From Artemia franciscana (Eukaryota > Arthropoda > Branchiopoda > Anostraca > Artemiidae), in assembly GCF_032884065.1 (NCBI RefSeq), contig NC_088868.1, positions 36,234,890 to 36,298,889 of the forward strand: a stretch of 64,000 nt of DNA, in the 5' to 3' direction. The number at the start of each line of letters is the position of its first letter. The first letter of the stretch is position 1. Made by a program: the position numbers and the translations under genes. Shown in pieces: positions 1-10,644 of this stretch. The notes under the pieces are model-generated. The model did no database searches. It saw nothing but the letters and a program-made list of their open reading frames with translations, and was not told where the DNA came from.

Positions 1-204
1 TTGGACATTCACGATAACATATATACCTTAAAAATTTAAGAAAAAATCTAGAAGTCAATTTATAATAGAAAACAACTCCATTTGCTGTTCAGCAGTTTTT
101 GATAGTAGTTGGCCGGCAAATGATAAAAAAAAATGGGCTAAAAATCAGCAAAAAGTAAGCAAAAAAATTGGCACCAAACGAAGTTACAGCATTCCCTTGA
201 AGGT
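1..204. other. A+T-rich intronic/intergenic DNA
   Basis: Nothing recognisable. Homopolymer A runs and no coding-like frame. Confidence 0.6.
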
Positions 205-497
205 ATTAAATAGAAAAAACAAGTTTTTTTCAACTGAAAGTAAAGACCAACATTAAAACGAACAGAAATTATTACGTATAAGAGGGGGTTTGCCCCCTCG
301 TCAATACCTCGCTCTTTACGCTCTAGGCTGTTTAATCAGAACAAATAGCTCTTTTGAAAGTACTGTAAAAACTTTAGCGTAAAGAATGAGGTATTGAAGA
401 GGGGGTGAACCCCCTCATATACGTAATAATTTCTGTTCGTTCTTAGTTTTAATGTGACTCCTTACTTTCAGTTGAAAAAACTTGTTTTTTATTTAAT
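205..497. mobile_element. Palindromic MITE with long terminal inverted repeats
   Basis: The left arm begins at 205 (ATTAAATAGAAAAAACAAG). The right end at 477-497 is its reverse complement with few mismatches. The arms stay complementary inward for roughly 110 bp each, through the AACGAACAGAAATTATTACGTATA block, the GAGGGGGTTTGCCCCCTC block and the ATACCTC..CTTTACGCT block, leaving a short unpaired centre around 320-365. There is no coding capacity. This is the structure of a non-autonomous DNA transposon or fold-back element. The inner part GAGGGGGTT/AACCCCCTC is itself a small hairpin in each arm. The superfamily is not identifiable, and a target-site duplication is not certain because the flanks are A+T-rich. 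Confidence 0.8.
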
Positions 498-759
498 TTC
501 TGATCTTTTTTTAAATAATGATGGGAAATCTGGTACCCCTTCATGTAAAACCTCTCTTCCGCCATGAAAAATTCCTCCATGGAAAGACCTTCCCACGTAA
601 CCCCCCCCCCTTACCCACCAGGAAAAATCTCCCTTGAAAACGACTGTATACTTCCCAATAACCAATACTATATGTGAACAATCGACATAGTTCGTAACTT
701 GCAGCCCTTCCTCTGGGGACTGTAGGGGATTAAGTCATCCTCAAAGACATCAACTATGC

Positions 760-1012
760 GAACAAAATGGCTGTCTCAAAGTTTCGATCCAGTGACTTTG
801 GAAAAAAAATTAGCGTGTGAGGAGGCCTAGTTGCCCTCCATTTTTTCCGGTCACTTAAAAAGGGCACTGGAACTTTTAGTTTCTGCTCCAATGAGCCCTC
901 TTACGATATTCTAGGACCAATGACCCCTGGAAAAAAAAATAATGAAACAGGCATCCACGATCTTTCTTCTGGCAAAATAAAAATCCATAATTTCGCAGAT
1001 AGGAGCTTCCTG
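760..1012 (+). repeat. Dispersed repeat family A, copy 1
   Basis: Starts at ACAAAATGGCTGTCTCAAAG and runs through an AAAAAGGGCACTGGAAC segment to GATAGGAGCTT. The same order of blocks recurs at 35980-36600 and 46500-47110, and a shorter related version ends units 1 and 2 of the large tandem array near 32577 and 43428. It is non-coding. I recall similar text from Artemia genomic sequence but cannot verify this. Confidence 0.7.
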
Positions 1013-2194
1013 TCGCAACTGCCGTTTTGAGTTATTGTACTACCTACACTAGATACTTGAATTTACTGACTTCTTCTGTTTGGAGTTCCCTGAACTTAAG
1101 ACCTGTTGGTAGCAAAGTGGTAACGTCATTTGACATTACCTTGGATTTGCTCACATTGATCTGCAGGCCAGTTTGAGAGGCTCTTGAAGCTAGCTCCTCA
1201 GTCTTTCGTTGCATATTTTTAAGTCATCCATAAGTTCATCCATATGTTAACTTTCCATCTAAGATGAAATAAAAATGCAAAGCCAATAGATGATAAATAA
1301 AAGGCTGGTCTCATGTAGCTTTTACGGTGTGGATTTACCAAATTGTTGTTGATTTGCAAAGAACGGTGCCGATTTGAGCTTAAAAATTTTTCTAATATTC
1401 ATTGTCAGTTTACAAAAACAGTGCCAAATTTCATCATGATTATAAAAAAAAGTCTTCAATCCTCAGCAGCAAAAATGCTTCTCTTCAGCAGAAAAATCAA
1501 AGAATTAAATAATAATAGTAATTAAACAGTTAATAATCAAAGAACTTCATAATTTAATAAGGAAAAAGCTTAAAATTTAATGAAATTTTCTAAATGAAAT
1601 AAAAAATTAAAAAGAATAAAAATTTCAATCATGAAGGAGCTTAATAATAATGATAAAAGAACTAAATAGTAAGTTGAGATCAATCATGCAACTAATGATA
1701 ACCTACAGTTGACTATTGATGTCCATGATGTTTAGATTTGAATATCTCGAGAAAAGGGCATTATTTTTGTACCACTATCGTTTGCCCACTGAGCTGGTGA
1801 ATTCTGTTCCTGAAAAAGTTACGTGTGTCGGGCCCTTAAGGAAAGTTTAAAAGAACCCTGAAAAGAGAGAGTTGGGCATCGTGTCTCCACTGATTTAAAA
1901 CGAAAGCAGCTTTAGAAAGTTTAAGTGGTCTTCAGAATCTTTGCTGCGGTTTGCGAAAACCAATTTTATCACTGAAGACAACCTTGTTTGTGTTCTGGTT
2001 GTATATCTGTGTTGCACAACGCGACCAAAATGTTGTAAACAGCCGAGTGCTTTTTTTTTGCTTTATCAACAAGGCATTGGGCTACCGGAAATGATACCGC
2101 CAGTATCTGTTGCCGGGAACCCCTTTTGTGAGTCTTCAAGGAAAACAGCCTTTTGTTTATTGAAAAAGTGTGATACTTATTAATTGTTTTATAG
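1013..2194. other. Intron-like gap before the first plakin exon
   Basis: A+T-rich with no credible coding frame. A small stretch near 1080-1250 reads like degraded retrotransposon coding sequence but is too weak to name. The last bases TAATTGTTTTATAG form a pyrimidine-rich 3' splice site for the exon at 2195. Confidence 0.5.
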
Positions 2195-2614
2195 GAGGTG
2201 CTCAAATCTGTCACAGATGATCTATCTTCATTGGAGCAAGAATTTGACAGTATGGAAGCACCGGTTCGGTTGTTGCCAGTTGTTCAAACACAGCTGGATC
2301 AGGTGGCTGACTTTTTCGCTCGGTTGCAGCAGTACCATGACCATCTTGAAGAGACTCGCAGCGCAAGTGAGAAACTGACAAAACAGGGGAGAGATATTCA
2401 ATCAAGTACAGATCAGATTACGAATATGGAAAAGCATATACTCAAGCTGGAAGAGAGATCGAAAGCTCGTAATGACGAATTGGAAAGAGTTCTTGGGAAA
2501 TTGGAAAGTTTCTATGGACTGTTGGATAAGGTTTAGATCAATATTGAAGATGCTTTCAATGAAGAGGTGAAGTTTAAAGCTGTTTAAAGCTGGCAGCAAC
2601 AAGCTGAGTTCAAG
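2195..2614 (+). pseudogene. Plakin (spectraplakin) spectrin-repeat exon, decayed
   Basis: The exon-like block runs from an AG acceptor (TTTTATAG ending at 2194) to an AAG/GTATGA donor at 2614/2615 and is exactly 140 codons long. The first 112 codons are open and read as amphipathic heptad-like helix with the spacing of a spectrin repeat (SMEAPVRLLPVVQTQLDQV, then a second helix with LEERSKARNDELERV). In frame, TAG lies at 2534-2536, and a TAA follows in a short duplicated segment (TTTAAAGCTG twice) near 2585. Plakins crosslink actin and microtubules. This fragment would belong to the rod. An internal donor AAG/GTTTAG at 2530/2531 is an alternative end that would exclude both stops. Assignment to the plakin family rests mostly on the following exons on the same strand. 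Confidence 0.6.
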
Positions 2615-2688
2615 GTATGAACAGATGTTTTTATTTAATGATTTTCCCTTTTTTTTTCTCATTTTAATTTTTTGGTGTATTGCAATGA

Positions 2689-2815
2689 AAAGATGACAAA
2701 AGTGGAAAATTGTGAGTTGGAAGTCTGAAATTGTAAGCGGGAAAGTGGAAAGAATAACAAAAGTGGGAAATTGAGATGGGAAAGTGGAAAAGATAACTGA
2801 AGTGGGAATTTGGGC
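2689..2815. repeat. Short degenerate tandem repeat, about 45-50 bp unit
   Basis: The motif AAAGTGG(A)AAA.ATAAC.AAAGTGGGAAATTG recurs about three times with substitutions. It lies in the intron after the first plakin block. Confidence 0.6.
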
Positions 2816-3966
2816 ATTGACTTGAAATTTTGGATTTTTTTGTCGTCTTTTGGCCTCCAGAGAGAATGGTGGAGGGAGGGGGGGGGATAAAATCATTGCT
2901 TGTAATGGATAATATCCGATTTAGAGGGACTGTTGGTTACTTTGAAGTATGAGATCGTAACCCGTATAAACTTTTTCAAATGCTCACCGAAGAGTCTAGG
3001 GGAATACCTGTTGATAAATGTGTGAACTGAATGAGAAATCATTCAGCCAAAATATTTGACAAGTTTGGCTAGATACTATTTATATCTTGGGAACATATCG
3101 AGGAGGGATGAACAGATTTTTTCTATTTCATGCTTTTACCGGTATTCTTTTATTATTCTTCTTATTTCTTTCCTGTATCACAATGGATAAATATAAAAAA
3201 AAACGTGAGAAATTTTAAGCTAGTTAATAAGTCATGAAAAAAAGACAGATCCTTTAAAATTTCACCCAATTTAAGTTAATCGATTGGAAACGCTCGTAGA
3301 AGAATATAAAATACATTTTGTATATTTATATATATATTATATGTGATGTTATGTACGGTGTACGTGATATAATAACGCATATACATTGTTACATTGATGA
3401 TGAATTGAGAAAGTTGAAAAAAAGAAAATTTTTCAAATTTTGAATTTTAAATTAATTCTGTCCTGGTTTTTACTAGCCAAAAAAACTATAACCTGTGGGT
3501 GATCTATTGATAGCTAATTATTCACATTTTGAACATATAACTGATTTAGTATGAATTTCGTCTTTTTTCGTATAAGTTTACATTAAAATTATCTCACCAA
3601 ATATTTTGAGCGAGATTGGAGAAGGGGAGCAATCGATTTGACCGATCAAAATCGATATCTCAGGTGAAATCAAAATAGCTGCATTAAAAATACGGTAAAA
3701 TTTATATTGATCAAAAAGTTTAGTTTAGTATTTCAAAAAAGGTAAAGTTCAAAATAAAATGTAAAAATTTATAATAAAAATGTCCTAAAAATTGATGACT
3801 GCAAAATTAAAGGTCTCGGAAATGTTTCATTTTTATATTTCCTGTGAAACACGTGGGTTTACTACTATTCTAGAGATCATGGATAATAATAGTTTCGGGT
3901 TAGTTTCATGGGTAACATCTATTCACCAAGCTGGAAGTTATGACATTACTTAAAGAGACCCTAGAT
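2816..3966. other. Intron-like A+T-rich gap
   Basis: No coding-like frame, repeat array or RNA gene seen. Includes a purine run near 2868-2890 and an AT-rich stretch near 3315-3345. Confidence 0.5.
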
Positions 3967-4234
3967 GGTCAATCATTTTGATCAAAAGTTTCCGTTAATC
4001 GATTGATGTGTGCTTTTGAAGGTTGTCTTGAAGGTTTTGCTTCAAGCCTCAATCGATTGTTCAATCAAACCCTTCAATCTCGATTGAAGCTAATCTAACA
4101 CACTGTGTCTGGTCAAAATGCTTGAGTCATTCAAACTTTCTATCAGTCACAGTCAACGTTTGACCCAAGCGTCAAATAGGTTCATAGACTTGAGTCAATC
4201 CATTGACGGAAGCTTTTGGTCAAAATGATTGACC
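3967..4234. mobile_element. Inverted-repeat element, MITE-like
   Basis: GGTCAATCATTTTGATCAAAAG at the left (3967-4006 region) is matched by its near-perfect reverse complement at 4195-4234, with arms about 40 bp. The interior carries further TTGAC/GTCAA and AATCGATT words. There is no coding capacity. It could be a non-autonomous DNA transposon or a chance-expanded palindrome. Target duplications were not resolved. Confidence 0.55.
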
Positions 4235-4746
4235 CTCTCAAACCTCCTTTAGACGTTTCCCTAGAGTATAATCTAAACTTACTCAAAAATAGTAAAATTC
4301 TCCCATTTCCAAGAAACCTTTTTATTTTGTTGTTATAATAATGAGGGAGGAGAGGGGAATGCAAAGTAAATACGATCCCTGTCCCATTAACAGTTTTTTT
4401 TTAGCACAGAGATTCTTGCAAAAATATTTGCTTTGTCTTTTCATCGCGCTTCTTCTCCACTAGACGAAAATTTACCCTCGTTATTTGGTTTCTTTTTTTT
4501 TGTTTGTTTTTTATATATATAAAAACGTACGCTAGAAATTCCAAAATATAATTCGGTCGATAGATAAACCTGTATCTCTTAATGATGGCTAACTCCTTAA
4601 GTTGAAAAATTAAAGCCACTTGAGCGCAAAGACAATAACATATCAAAAACACATACAGGGAATATAAATCTTGAATTGGTAGAAGTATCCTTATTTACAC
4701 GATTTAAAGAATTATTTTTTTTTTATAATTTTAAATAATATTTTAG
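4235..4746. other. Intron-like gap before plakin exon B
   Basis: T-rich. Ends in a long poly-T/A tract and TATTTTAG, a usable 3' splice site for the block at 4747. Confidence 0.5.
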
Positions 4747-4905
4747 GAGTTCTGTGAGAAGCTGAGAAACTCATTGGAAGAAACCGTCTTGGAAGACAAC
4801 ACTGGTCAGGGATTAGTTCAATTTGCAGCACCAGGCGTAACCACTACTAAGTTGGAAGGTGATATAGAGAATATTAATGAGAAATGGAACACATAAAAGG
4901 CTAAG
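4747..4905 (+). pseudogene. Plakin spectrin-repeat exon, decayed
   Basis: An AG acceptor at 4745-4746 and an AAG/GTGAAT donor after 4905 bracket 53 codons (159 bp). The peptide starts EFCEKLRNSLEETVL and ends with KLEGDIENINEKWNT. The second part is the classic spectrin-repeat helix containing the conserved Trp, as in the rods of shot, dystonin and MACF1. Immediately after WNT comes TAA (4894-4896) where family members have a hydrophobic residue, so one base change (TTA to TAA) would explain it. The frame then continues KAK to the donor. Otherwise it is well preserved, with intact splice sites. Confidence 0.75.
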
Positions 4906-6661
4906 GTGAATTCATCTTTCTTCAGGAGTGTCACTTGGATGCGGGAAGCTTTCCCTTCCTAGTTTTTTATGCCCTAGTTTTAAAGCCCTAGATTTTGAAA
5001 AATACCATTTTTCAGGCCGCTCAAAGCTAAAACCCAGATTTGCCGCTCCCATATCTCGGTTTGCCCCCTAGAAACCAGTTTATCCCCCCCTTATAAAATC
5101 TAGTTTTTTGAAAATCTTATCAAAACTAAGATAAGCTTGCATAATTTAGGTATCTGCAGAAACAGGTATATCTTTACCTTTTTGGTACTATTTGGTTAAT
5201 TTTTTGTCTTTTTCACTTGATTTGGAAGAATTGGCTCCAACTTTGCCCCCCTTCTAAAGATTTTGACAAGGTTACGCCATTATATTCGTATAAATGAAAA
5301 CCTGGTCAATTTCAATGAAGCCCCAAATAAGGGATTACATCAATTAATTGTTATTTGACTCGCAATCTTTGCACCTATGACAAATTAGAAGTCCGAATCT
5401 CCTTGTCCAAATTAAGTCCAAAAAAGTCTAAACTAGTTGCCATCTGAGGTGAGAAGACAGCTCGCACATCTCGAGCAAAACCTTGGGCAACTCCGTATCC
5501 AAGCATCATCCTGTCTTCTGTTTGTGCTTGAAATATTATATTATACTTATCTGAAAACATATTAGTTTAGGAAGGAGGGCTTCTTCCTTTTATTTTATTG
5601 CGTTTTTGATTTCTATGTATATAAGTTTATAATTTTTGTCTATCATTTTATTAGTATTATTAAAGCTTTACCGGTTCTCAATACTTTCATTTAATTTAAT
5701 TATAAATTTATTCATTCTAAATTTGTTTTCATTTCACTATTTCTTATATTTTTACAAATATGGGAAAAGTTATATGGAAGTACTTTTTTATTAAATGGTT
5801 GGCTTGGATTCTTTTCTAGGTAAGTCCATCGTCCCTTAAAAATTTTCCTTCCTTTATTTCTTGTGCTTGTTAATTTACTGCTAAAATAAATCAATCTTGA
5901 TGAAATTTCATTTTATTGTGTTTTTGCATCAATTTTTTTCTGAGTATTCCCCCTTCCTCTGGCCTTCTGTATGTAACTCGATATAATTACGCTTTAAGGC
6001 CGAGGGTTCTCAAAGAAACCATTCAATTACAGGTTCTCAAATTCGATTAAAAATTAGTTCTTTTTGTCATTTCAGGTAGGGGCACGAATTTGAGCATTCT
6101 TGCTGTTGAATCGTATATTCTGAAGTAATCTATACTAGATTGTTTTTGTGCTTATCGCTAGATGCTCGCTAGCGTATTTGTTACATCGTCTGCCGCGTAG
6201 TAGGTTTTTTTGTTTTTTTTTATATATATATTTTTTAACGTATTGTTTTTGGATTAGGAAATACTAGAAAGTGGTATTTTCTGATAAACAAGGGCAGGGG
6301 GGAGATTTTGGGGGGAAGGAGGGTGCATTGGCAGTAAAGTGATAAAGAGTACCATATGTCATACCTAAAACATCCCAAATAATTGCTAGGGATTCCCGAG
6401 TAACGTCGGCTAGTTCGTTGTATTTCAGATTTAAGTATTCTATGTGTTTTTTGTGTGTATTTTTTAGGCCTCTCATCCCACAAGCTTTGTTGCTGGTATG
6501 TATAAGAAACTACAACCGGAACCATAACTAAGAATAATAGATTTTATTCTTTTCACTTAGCTTTGGATGTTGCTTGCTGCGATTATCTCAAACCTATTTT
6601 TTCGGAACTTAGTCCATTAAAATGCAGGACTGTCTGATTTTTAAATAATTTTTCTTTTTAG
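4906..6661. other. Intron-like gap between plakin exons B and C
   Basis: A+T-rich. Around 4930-5100 there is C-run-rich debris. No coding-like frame convinces me. The 3' end TTTTTCTTTTTAG gives a good acceptor at 6661. Confidence 0.5.
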
Positions 6662-7045
6662 TTGTTCGAACGAGAGAGAAAATTGGATGAAGGTCTCCTT
6701 CAATCTGGTAAGTTCAGGGAAGCTTTAGGGAGTCTTGCCAAATGGCTATCTGACACTGAAGAAATAGTCACCAATAAAAAACCCCATCAGCTGATTACAA
6801 AGTTGTCAAAGCACAGCTTCAAGAGCAGAAATTTTTAATGAAATGTTTATTCAATCGGCAACACAGCTTGTCCGCTCGTTTGGATATGGGTCACGACCAA
6901 GGCTCAAAACTTGAACCAAAAGAGAAAAAAAGATTTGGAAGAAAGGATGCAAGAGCAAGTAGCCAGATTTGACGTTTTGAGCCAGATGGCTGATGAAAGA
7001 ATGCAGGCCTTAAACACTGCTATGAGTGTGGCTAAGTAATTCTTG
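6662..7045 (+). pseudogene. Plakin spectrin-repeat exon, frameshifted with a stop
   Basis: The best-identified plakin piece. The block of 384 bp lies between a TTTTTAG acceptor and a TTG/GTAAGT donor. The first frame reads KFREALGSLAKWLSDTEE. Near 6782 the frame slips by one base, and the sequence resumes in another frame as PSADYKVVKAQLQEQKF, a hallmark stretch of plakin rods (MACF1/dystonin/shot share KPPSA..KVVKAQ.QEQK). A second, compensating slip lies before the last third, which reads LEERMQEQVARFDVL and then MADERMQALNTAMSVAK. TAA follows at 7036-7038, where relatives have Glu. Total length stays divisible by three. The two frameshifts rule out a simple sequencing-tolerant exon and mark it as a pseudogene. 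Confidence 0.9.
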
Positions 7046-7465
7046 GTAAGTTTTTTTTTCATGCTTTTCTTCATATTCTGTAGACAGTATGCTATGTCAG
7101 GTCTTTTGGATATGGGTCACAAATTGGCGTCGACAGACCCCTCCCCCCCAAACAAAAAGAAGAAGACGAAAAGAGGGAAGAGTTAGTAGCTATATTTAAT
7201 CTTTTTAGCTAGATTATAACAGGATTCAAATGAGTAAATTCAAGTTATTTGTTCAAATCGAATGGAAGGGTAGCCCTCTCCATGCAACAATGAAAGGGCA
7301 ACTGAATAAAAACACCAGAAATTGAATGGCTATTCGAATGGCCCTTTTTATTTTAGTTTTTTTTTTTTAAGGTTGGTTTTGTTTTTAATTTATCCTAAGG
7401 ACTTTTATCTTTACAGCCACACTATGATCTATATGTTTGGACTTGTTAAGCTTGATTAGTTAGAG
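7046..7465. other. Intron-like gap
   Basis: A+T-rich, with a purine stretch near 7155-7180. A short echo of TTTGGATATGGGTCAC at 7107 repeats words of the preceding exon (6876-6891) and may be a partial duplication of it. Confidence 0.45.
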
Positions 7466-7520
7466 CAGTGGTACCCAAATGATTTTCGGCTCTACCCCAT
7501 CTATGCATTTTGAAAATCCT
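7466..7520 (+). mobile_element. hAT-like transposon terminus
   Basis: CAGTGGTACCCAAATGATTTTCGGCTCTACCCC resembles the CAGTGGTTCCCAAAC..TTTT-type termini of hAT transposons. I see no matching opposite end or transposase nearby, so only one decayed end is claimed. Confidence 0.4.
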
Positions 7521-7780
7521 GATGCCTTTGTTGGGATATTAATTTTTTTTTTATCCAAAATTTTACATCTTTTCACCTGAAGGAAGGTTAAAACGTCATT
7601 AACTCGGTATATTTTTTCAGGTCTTCGTCGAGAGGTACTAATGGCTTTCCATTTTGTACCAATGAAAAATATTGTCTGAATACAATACTTTTACTCAATG
7701 TATGACGTTATTGCAATACTGTCATGTATCTTTCTGTTCTTTAAATAAATACGAATGTAACGTCAATTGCATGAAAATGT
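7521..7780. other. Gap without recognisable features
   Basis: Non-coding and A+T-rich. Confidence 0.4.
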
Positions 7781-7905
7781 GACTTTCAGAATTAATGGTA
7801 TAAAGTATAGTCATCCGAAGGGTGCATGGGATTGCTATATGGTTGTTTTCAGAATTAGGGCTGTAAAGTATAGTCTGCCGAAGGGTGCATGTCCTGCCCA
7901 TGATT
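7781..7905. repeat. Direct duplication, about 65 bp unit
   Basis: TTTCAGAATTA..G.TATAAAGTATAGTC..CCGAAGGGTGCATG occurs twice in tandem (near 7785 and 7848) with a few differences. Confidence 0.65.
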
Positions 7906-8059
7906 CAGTTATATAATTGGTTGTTTTTCAGTTATATCATTGGGGGGATAGGGGTTGGGAGTAATGTTTAGCAACGCTGCATAAAAATGTGTTAGTTGCA
8001 ATTTTTCTGCATAGGTTAAAAACCTGTATCCAGTTGAACAAAATTATGTAAAACTAAAC

Positions 8060-8330
8060 CCTCACACCTTGTTACTTACGAAAGGGTGACCAGATCTTAA
8101 TGAAATTTGTTATTTAGAAGGATCTTGTGCTTTAAAGCTCTAATTTTAAATTCCGACCAGGTTCTGTGACATTGGGGTGAGTTGGAGGGGGAAACCGGAA
8201 TTCTTGGAAAACGTAAAAATTAGGGTACTTTTGTCTTACGAATAGGTGATCGGATCTTAATAAAATTTGATATTTGGAAAGAATTCATGTCTCAGAGCTC
8301 TTATTTTAAATCCCGACCGGTATTAAGCCC
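8060..8330. repeat. Degenerate tandem pair, about 155 bp unit
   Basis: TTACGAA.GGGTGACCAGATCTTAAT..AATTTG.TATTT and GCTCT.ATTTTAAAT.CCGACC occur near 8075-8160 and again near 8232-8320. It looks like part of a dispersed repeat family that tends to occur in tandem. Non-coding. Confidence 0.6.
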
Positions 8331-9887
8331 CTGATTTTCCTTTTAAATCAATCTATTGATTCTTAGGATTTTGTTAGAGCTCATACCATATGAGCTCTTG
8401 GCTCTTAGCTCTTCTTGCCTCGTCACAAGTGCCATATGAGCTCTTAGCTATTGTTAGTAGATAGTAACGTATAGACTAAGACTTCATTTTGTAGCTGGTG
8501 ACGATCAGCTTCAAACCGAAAGATCCCTATTTCATTTTAGCTTGTAGGCGTCTCTAAAATGTTTAGGTGTCCCAAATCAAAAAAGTGCTTTTTTGACAAA
8601 TAGTGTATTTTCTATGGATTATCTATTTACAGGATTGGGTCCCTAATTAGACTATTATGGCCCGTGAACTCTTTAGAAAATAATAGGGCACGTGGACCTT
8701 TATAGATATATAGGGGCCGTGGACCCTTTTAAAGTGAGTTGAATAATTGAGACAATGCTTCTATTTTTATTCTGTCCTACCATGCATACAGGGATGGATT
8801 CTGAGAAATCAGTCCTATCAATTCCGTACTTGTCACATTTTACAGTCTTATAAATCAGATATGAGAACGTTTTATTCCCGAGAACTGACAGTGTAGCGAT
8901 GTCGGACTGAAGTCCATTTTAAACTTCAGTCCATACTATTTCATCGCTGGTAAATATGAATGTTTGGACTAGGGACTATTTTTGGTAATGTGAATGATCT
9001 GGTTCATCTCCCGACTATATTTTGTTTTTTGGCAATTTTGGGTTTAAAATACTAAAATTGGTAAATAGAAAAGAATTTTAGAGTTATTTTGATCTCTTAA
9101 GGTTAATATTTTGGATCGAGTCCATTGGCCGTTTGCGCTTTATTATTGAATTACCAAAGACATCAAGAATCTTAAACAATTATACCAAGGGCATCAAAGT
9201 GAAAGTATTTTTGGCCGCTTGGACTCATCTTAGGTCTATTCATTTCTGAAAACCGTAACATTTTCAAGTTTTTCTCTTGTAGGGCTAAAAATTATGATTG
9301 TTTCTCTTTTGGAGAGAATCACGTTTTTGCCTATTTTCCTAGATTGACCCATGAAAATAAATATCTAGTGATCCCAAAAACAAGGTTCAAGGTTCTTTTA
9401 ATATAACCAATATATACAAAATATTAGGTAACTCAAGGCTGAGAGTATAGCTCGAATGCAATTGAGCTACCTTTAAACCTACACCTTCACAACTACACGA
9501 CAACTACACCTTTAGAGAGAAGTTGTACCTACTTAAGCTTTTTGGTGCTAAACAAAATTATTTAAATTACCAAAAACCACACAACTGCACATGAAGGTCT
9601 TTTGTATTAAAATTGAGTGGCTTTTCTTTGAAGACATTCTTTTCTTTCAATATTAAATAAGTAAATAAATAATTGAAATAAGTTATTTTTTAATAATAAA
9701 TATAATAAAGAAATATGATAATTAATATAATATTGTAATAAAGTATGACATAATAATTATAATAAATAAATTATTTTCTTGGTTAAATAAATAATAAGTA
9801 GAGAGGAAGAAAAGATGTTTGAATCTTGAGTGTTGGGAATCTTGAGTGTTGAATTTAATTTCTTGGGAATTTTAATTTCTTTTGCAG
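8331..9887. other. Intron-like gap between plakin exons C and D
   Basis: No coding-like frame. 9640-9790 is A+T-only low complexity. The end TTTAATTTCTTTTGCAG is a strong 3' splice site. Confidence 0.5.
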
Positions 9888-10016
9888 TTGTGCCAAAGAG
9901 CACGGGGACAGAGGGCCGTCACAATAGAAGGCTTAGTGCAAAGAGACAATAGTCGGTTTTATGCCATTTGTGAACAGATACAGAGACGTGGGTAGTGGCT
10001 GCAACTTACTAAACAG
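9888..10016 (+). pseudogene. Plakin spectrin-repeat exon, decayed
   Basis: Forty-three codons between a TTTTGCAG acceptor and an AACAG/GTTTGT donor. The peptide contains TIEGLVQRDNSRFYAICEQ and then IQRR, followed by TAG at 9993-9995 and WLQLTKQ. The arrangement RF-AI-x-x-QIQRR-(A-E)-x-LQL is that of a spectrin-repeat end in plakin rods, so the GGG-TAG pair sits where Ala-Glu is expected. A single GAG-to-TAG change is the simplest reading. The splice borders are intact. Confidence 0.7.
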
Positions 10017-10644
10017 GTTTGTTGCATTTAAGACTATTTTGACATGATTTATATAATTTTATCCATTTCTGCGTATAATGAGGATACAAAAAATATCCTA
10101 AGATGAGGAAACGGATATTTTTTAAAGAAACAGAAAGGAAGATATGAATAATTTCTTCTAAATCTGGTTTTTGATCCTTCCCTTCTCCTTCGCGACTTTC
10201 TGGGGTAAGACTGAGTGAAATACCCAGAACGTCATTTATTTGGTCCTTTAAATATCCCTTTTTGGAGTGTCCGGTCTCCTCTAGTCTTGAGGGGACAATT
10301 CATGCCTGTGTCTAATCGTATTCAGTAGCTGCATGTGGAAAACATGACTTAACCTCTGCTGCTAATGCCAACATTCTACAAATGGTGCCATTCAATTCGA
10401 CGTTGAAGCTTAGATTTTGCAAAAAAAATTAAGGTTAATAAATGTCTTAATAAACTTCATAAGTTTTGGCATATATCGATTGGAGGGTACTACTTCTCGA
10501 ATACAGAATTTCGATCAATATGGACCATTCATGAATCAAACACTAACTAAGTATGAATGGAACTTTGATTAGTCAAATCTACAAACTAAAATCAACAAAA
10601 GCGGTCAAAAAGCAGATAAACAAAGAGTATACTTACTCATCTCC
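10017..10644. other. Gap between plakin exon D and the viral insertion
   Basis: Nothing coding-like on the plus strand that I trust. On the minus strand this is the 3' flank of the viral element, and no clear poly(A) tail is visible at that junction. Confidence 0.4.

Noticed and set aside
2402..2896. 164-codon minus-strand open frame overlapping the first plakin block
   Set aside because: It is antisense to a spectrin-like sequence and to the purine-rich repeat after it, with Phe/Pro/Ser-rich composition and no motif.
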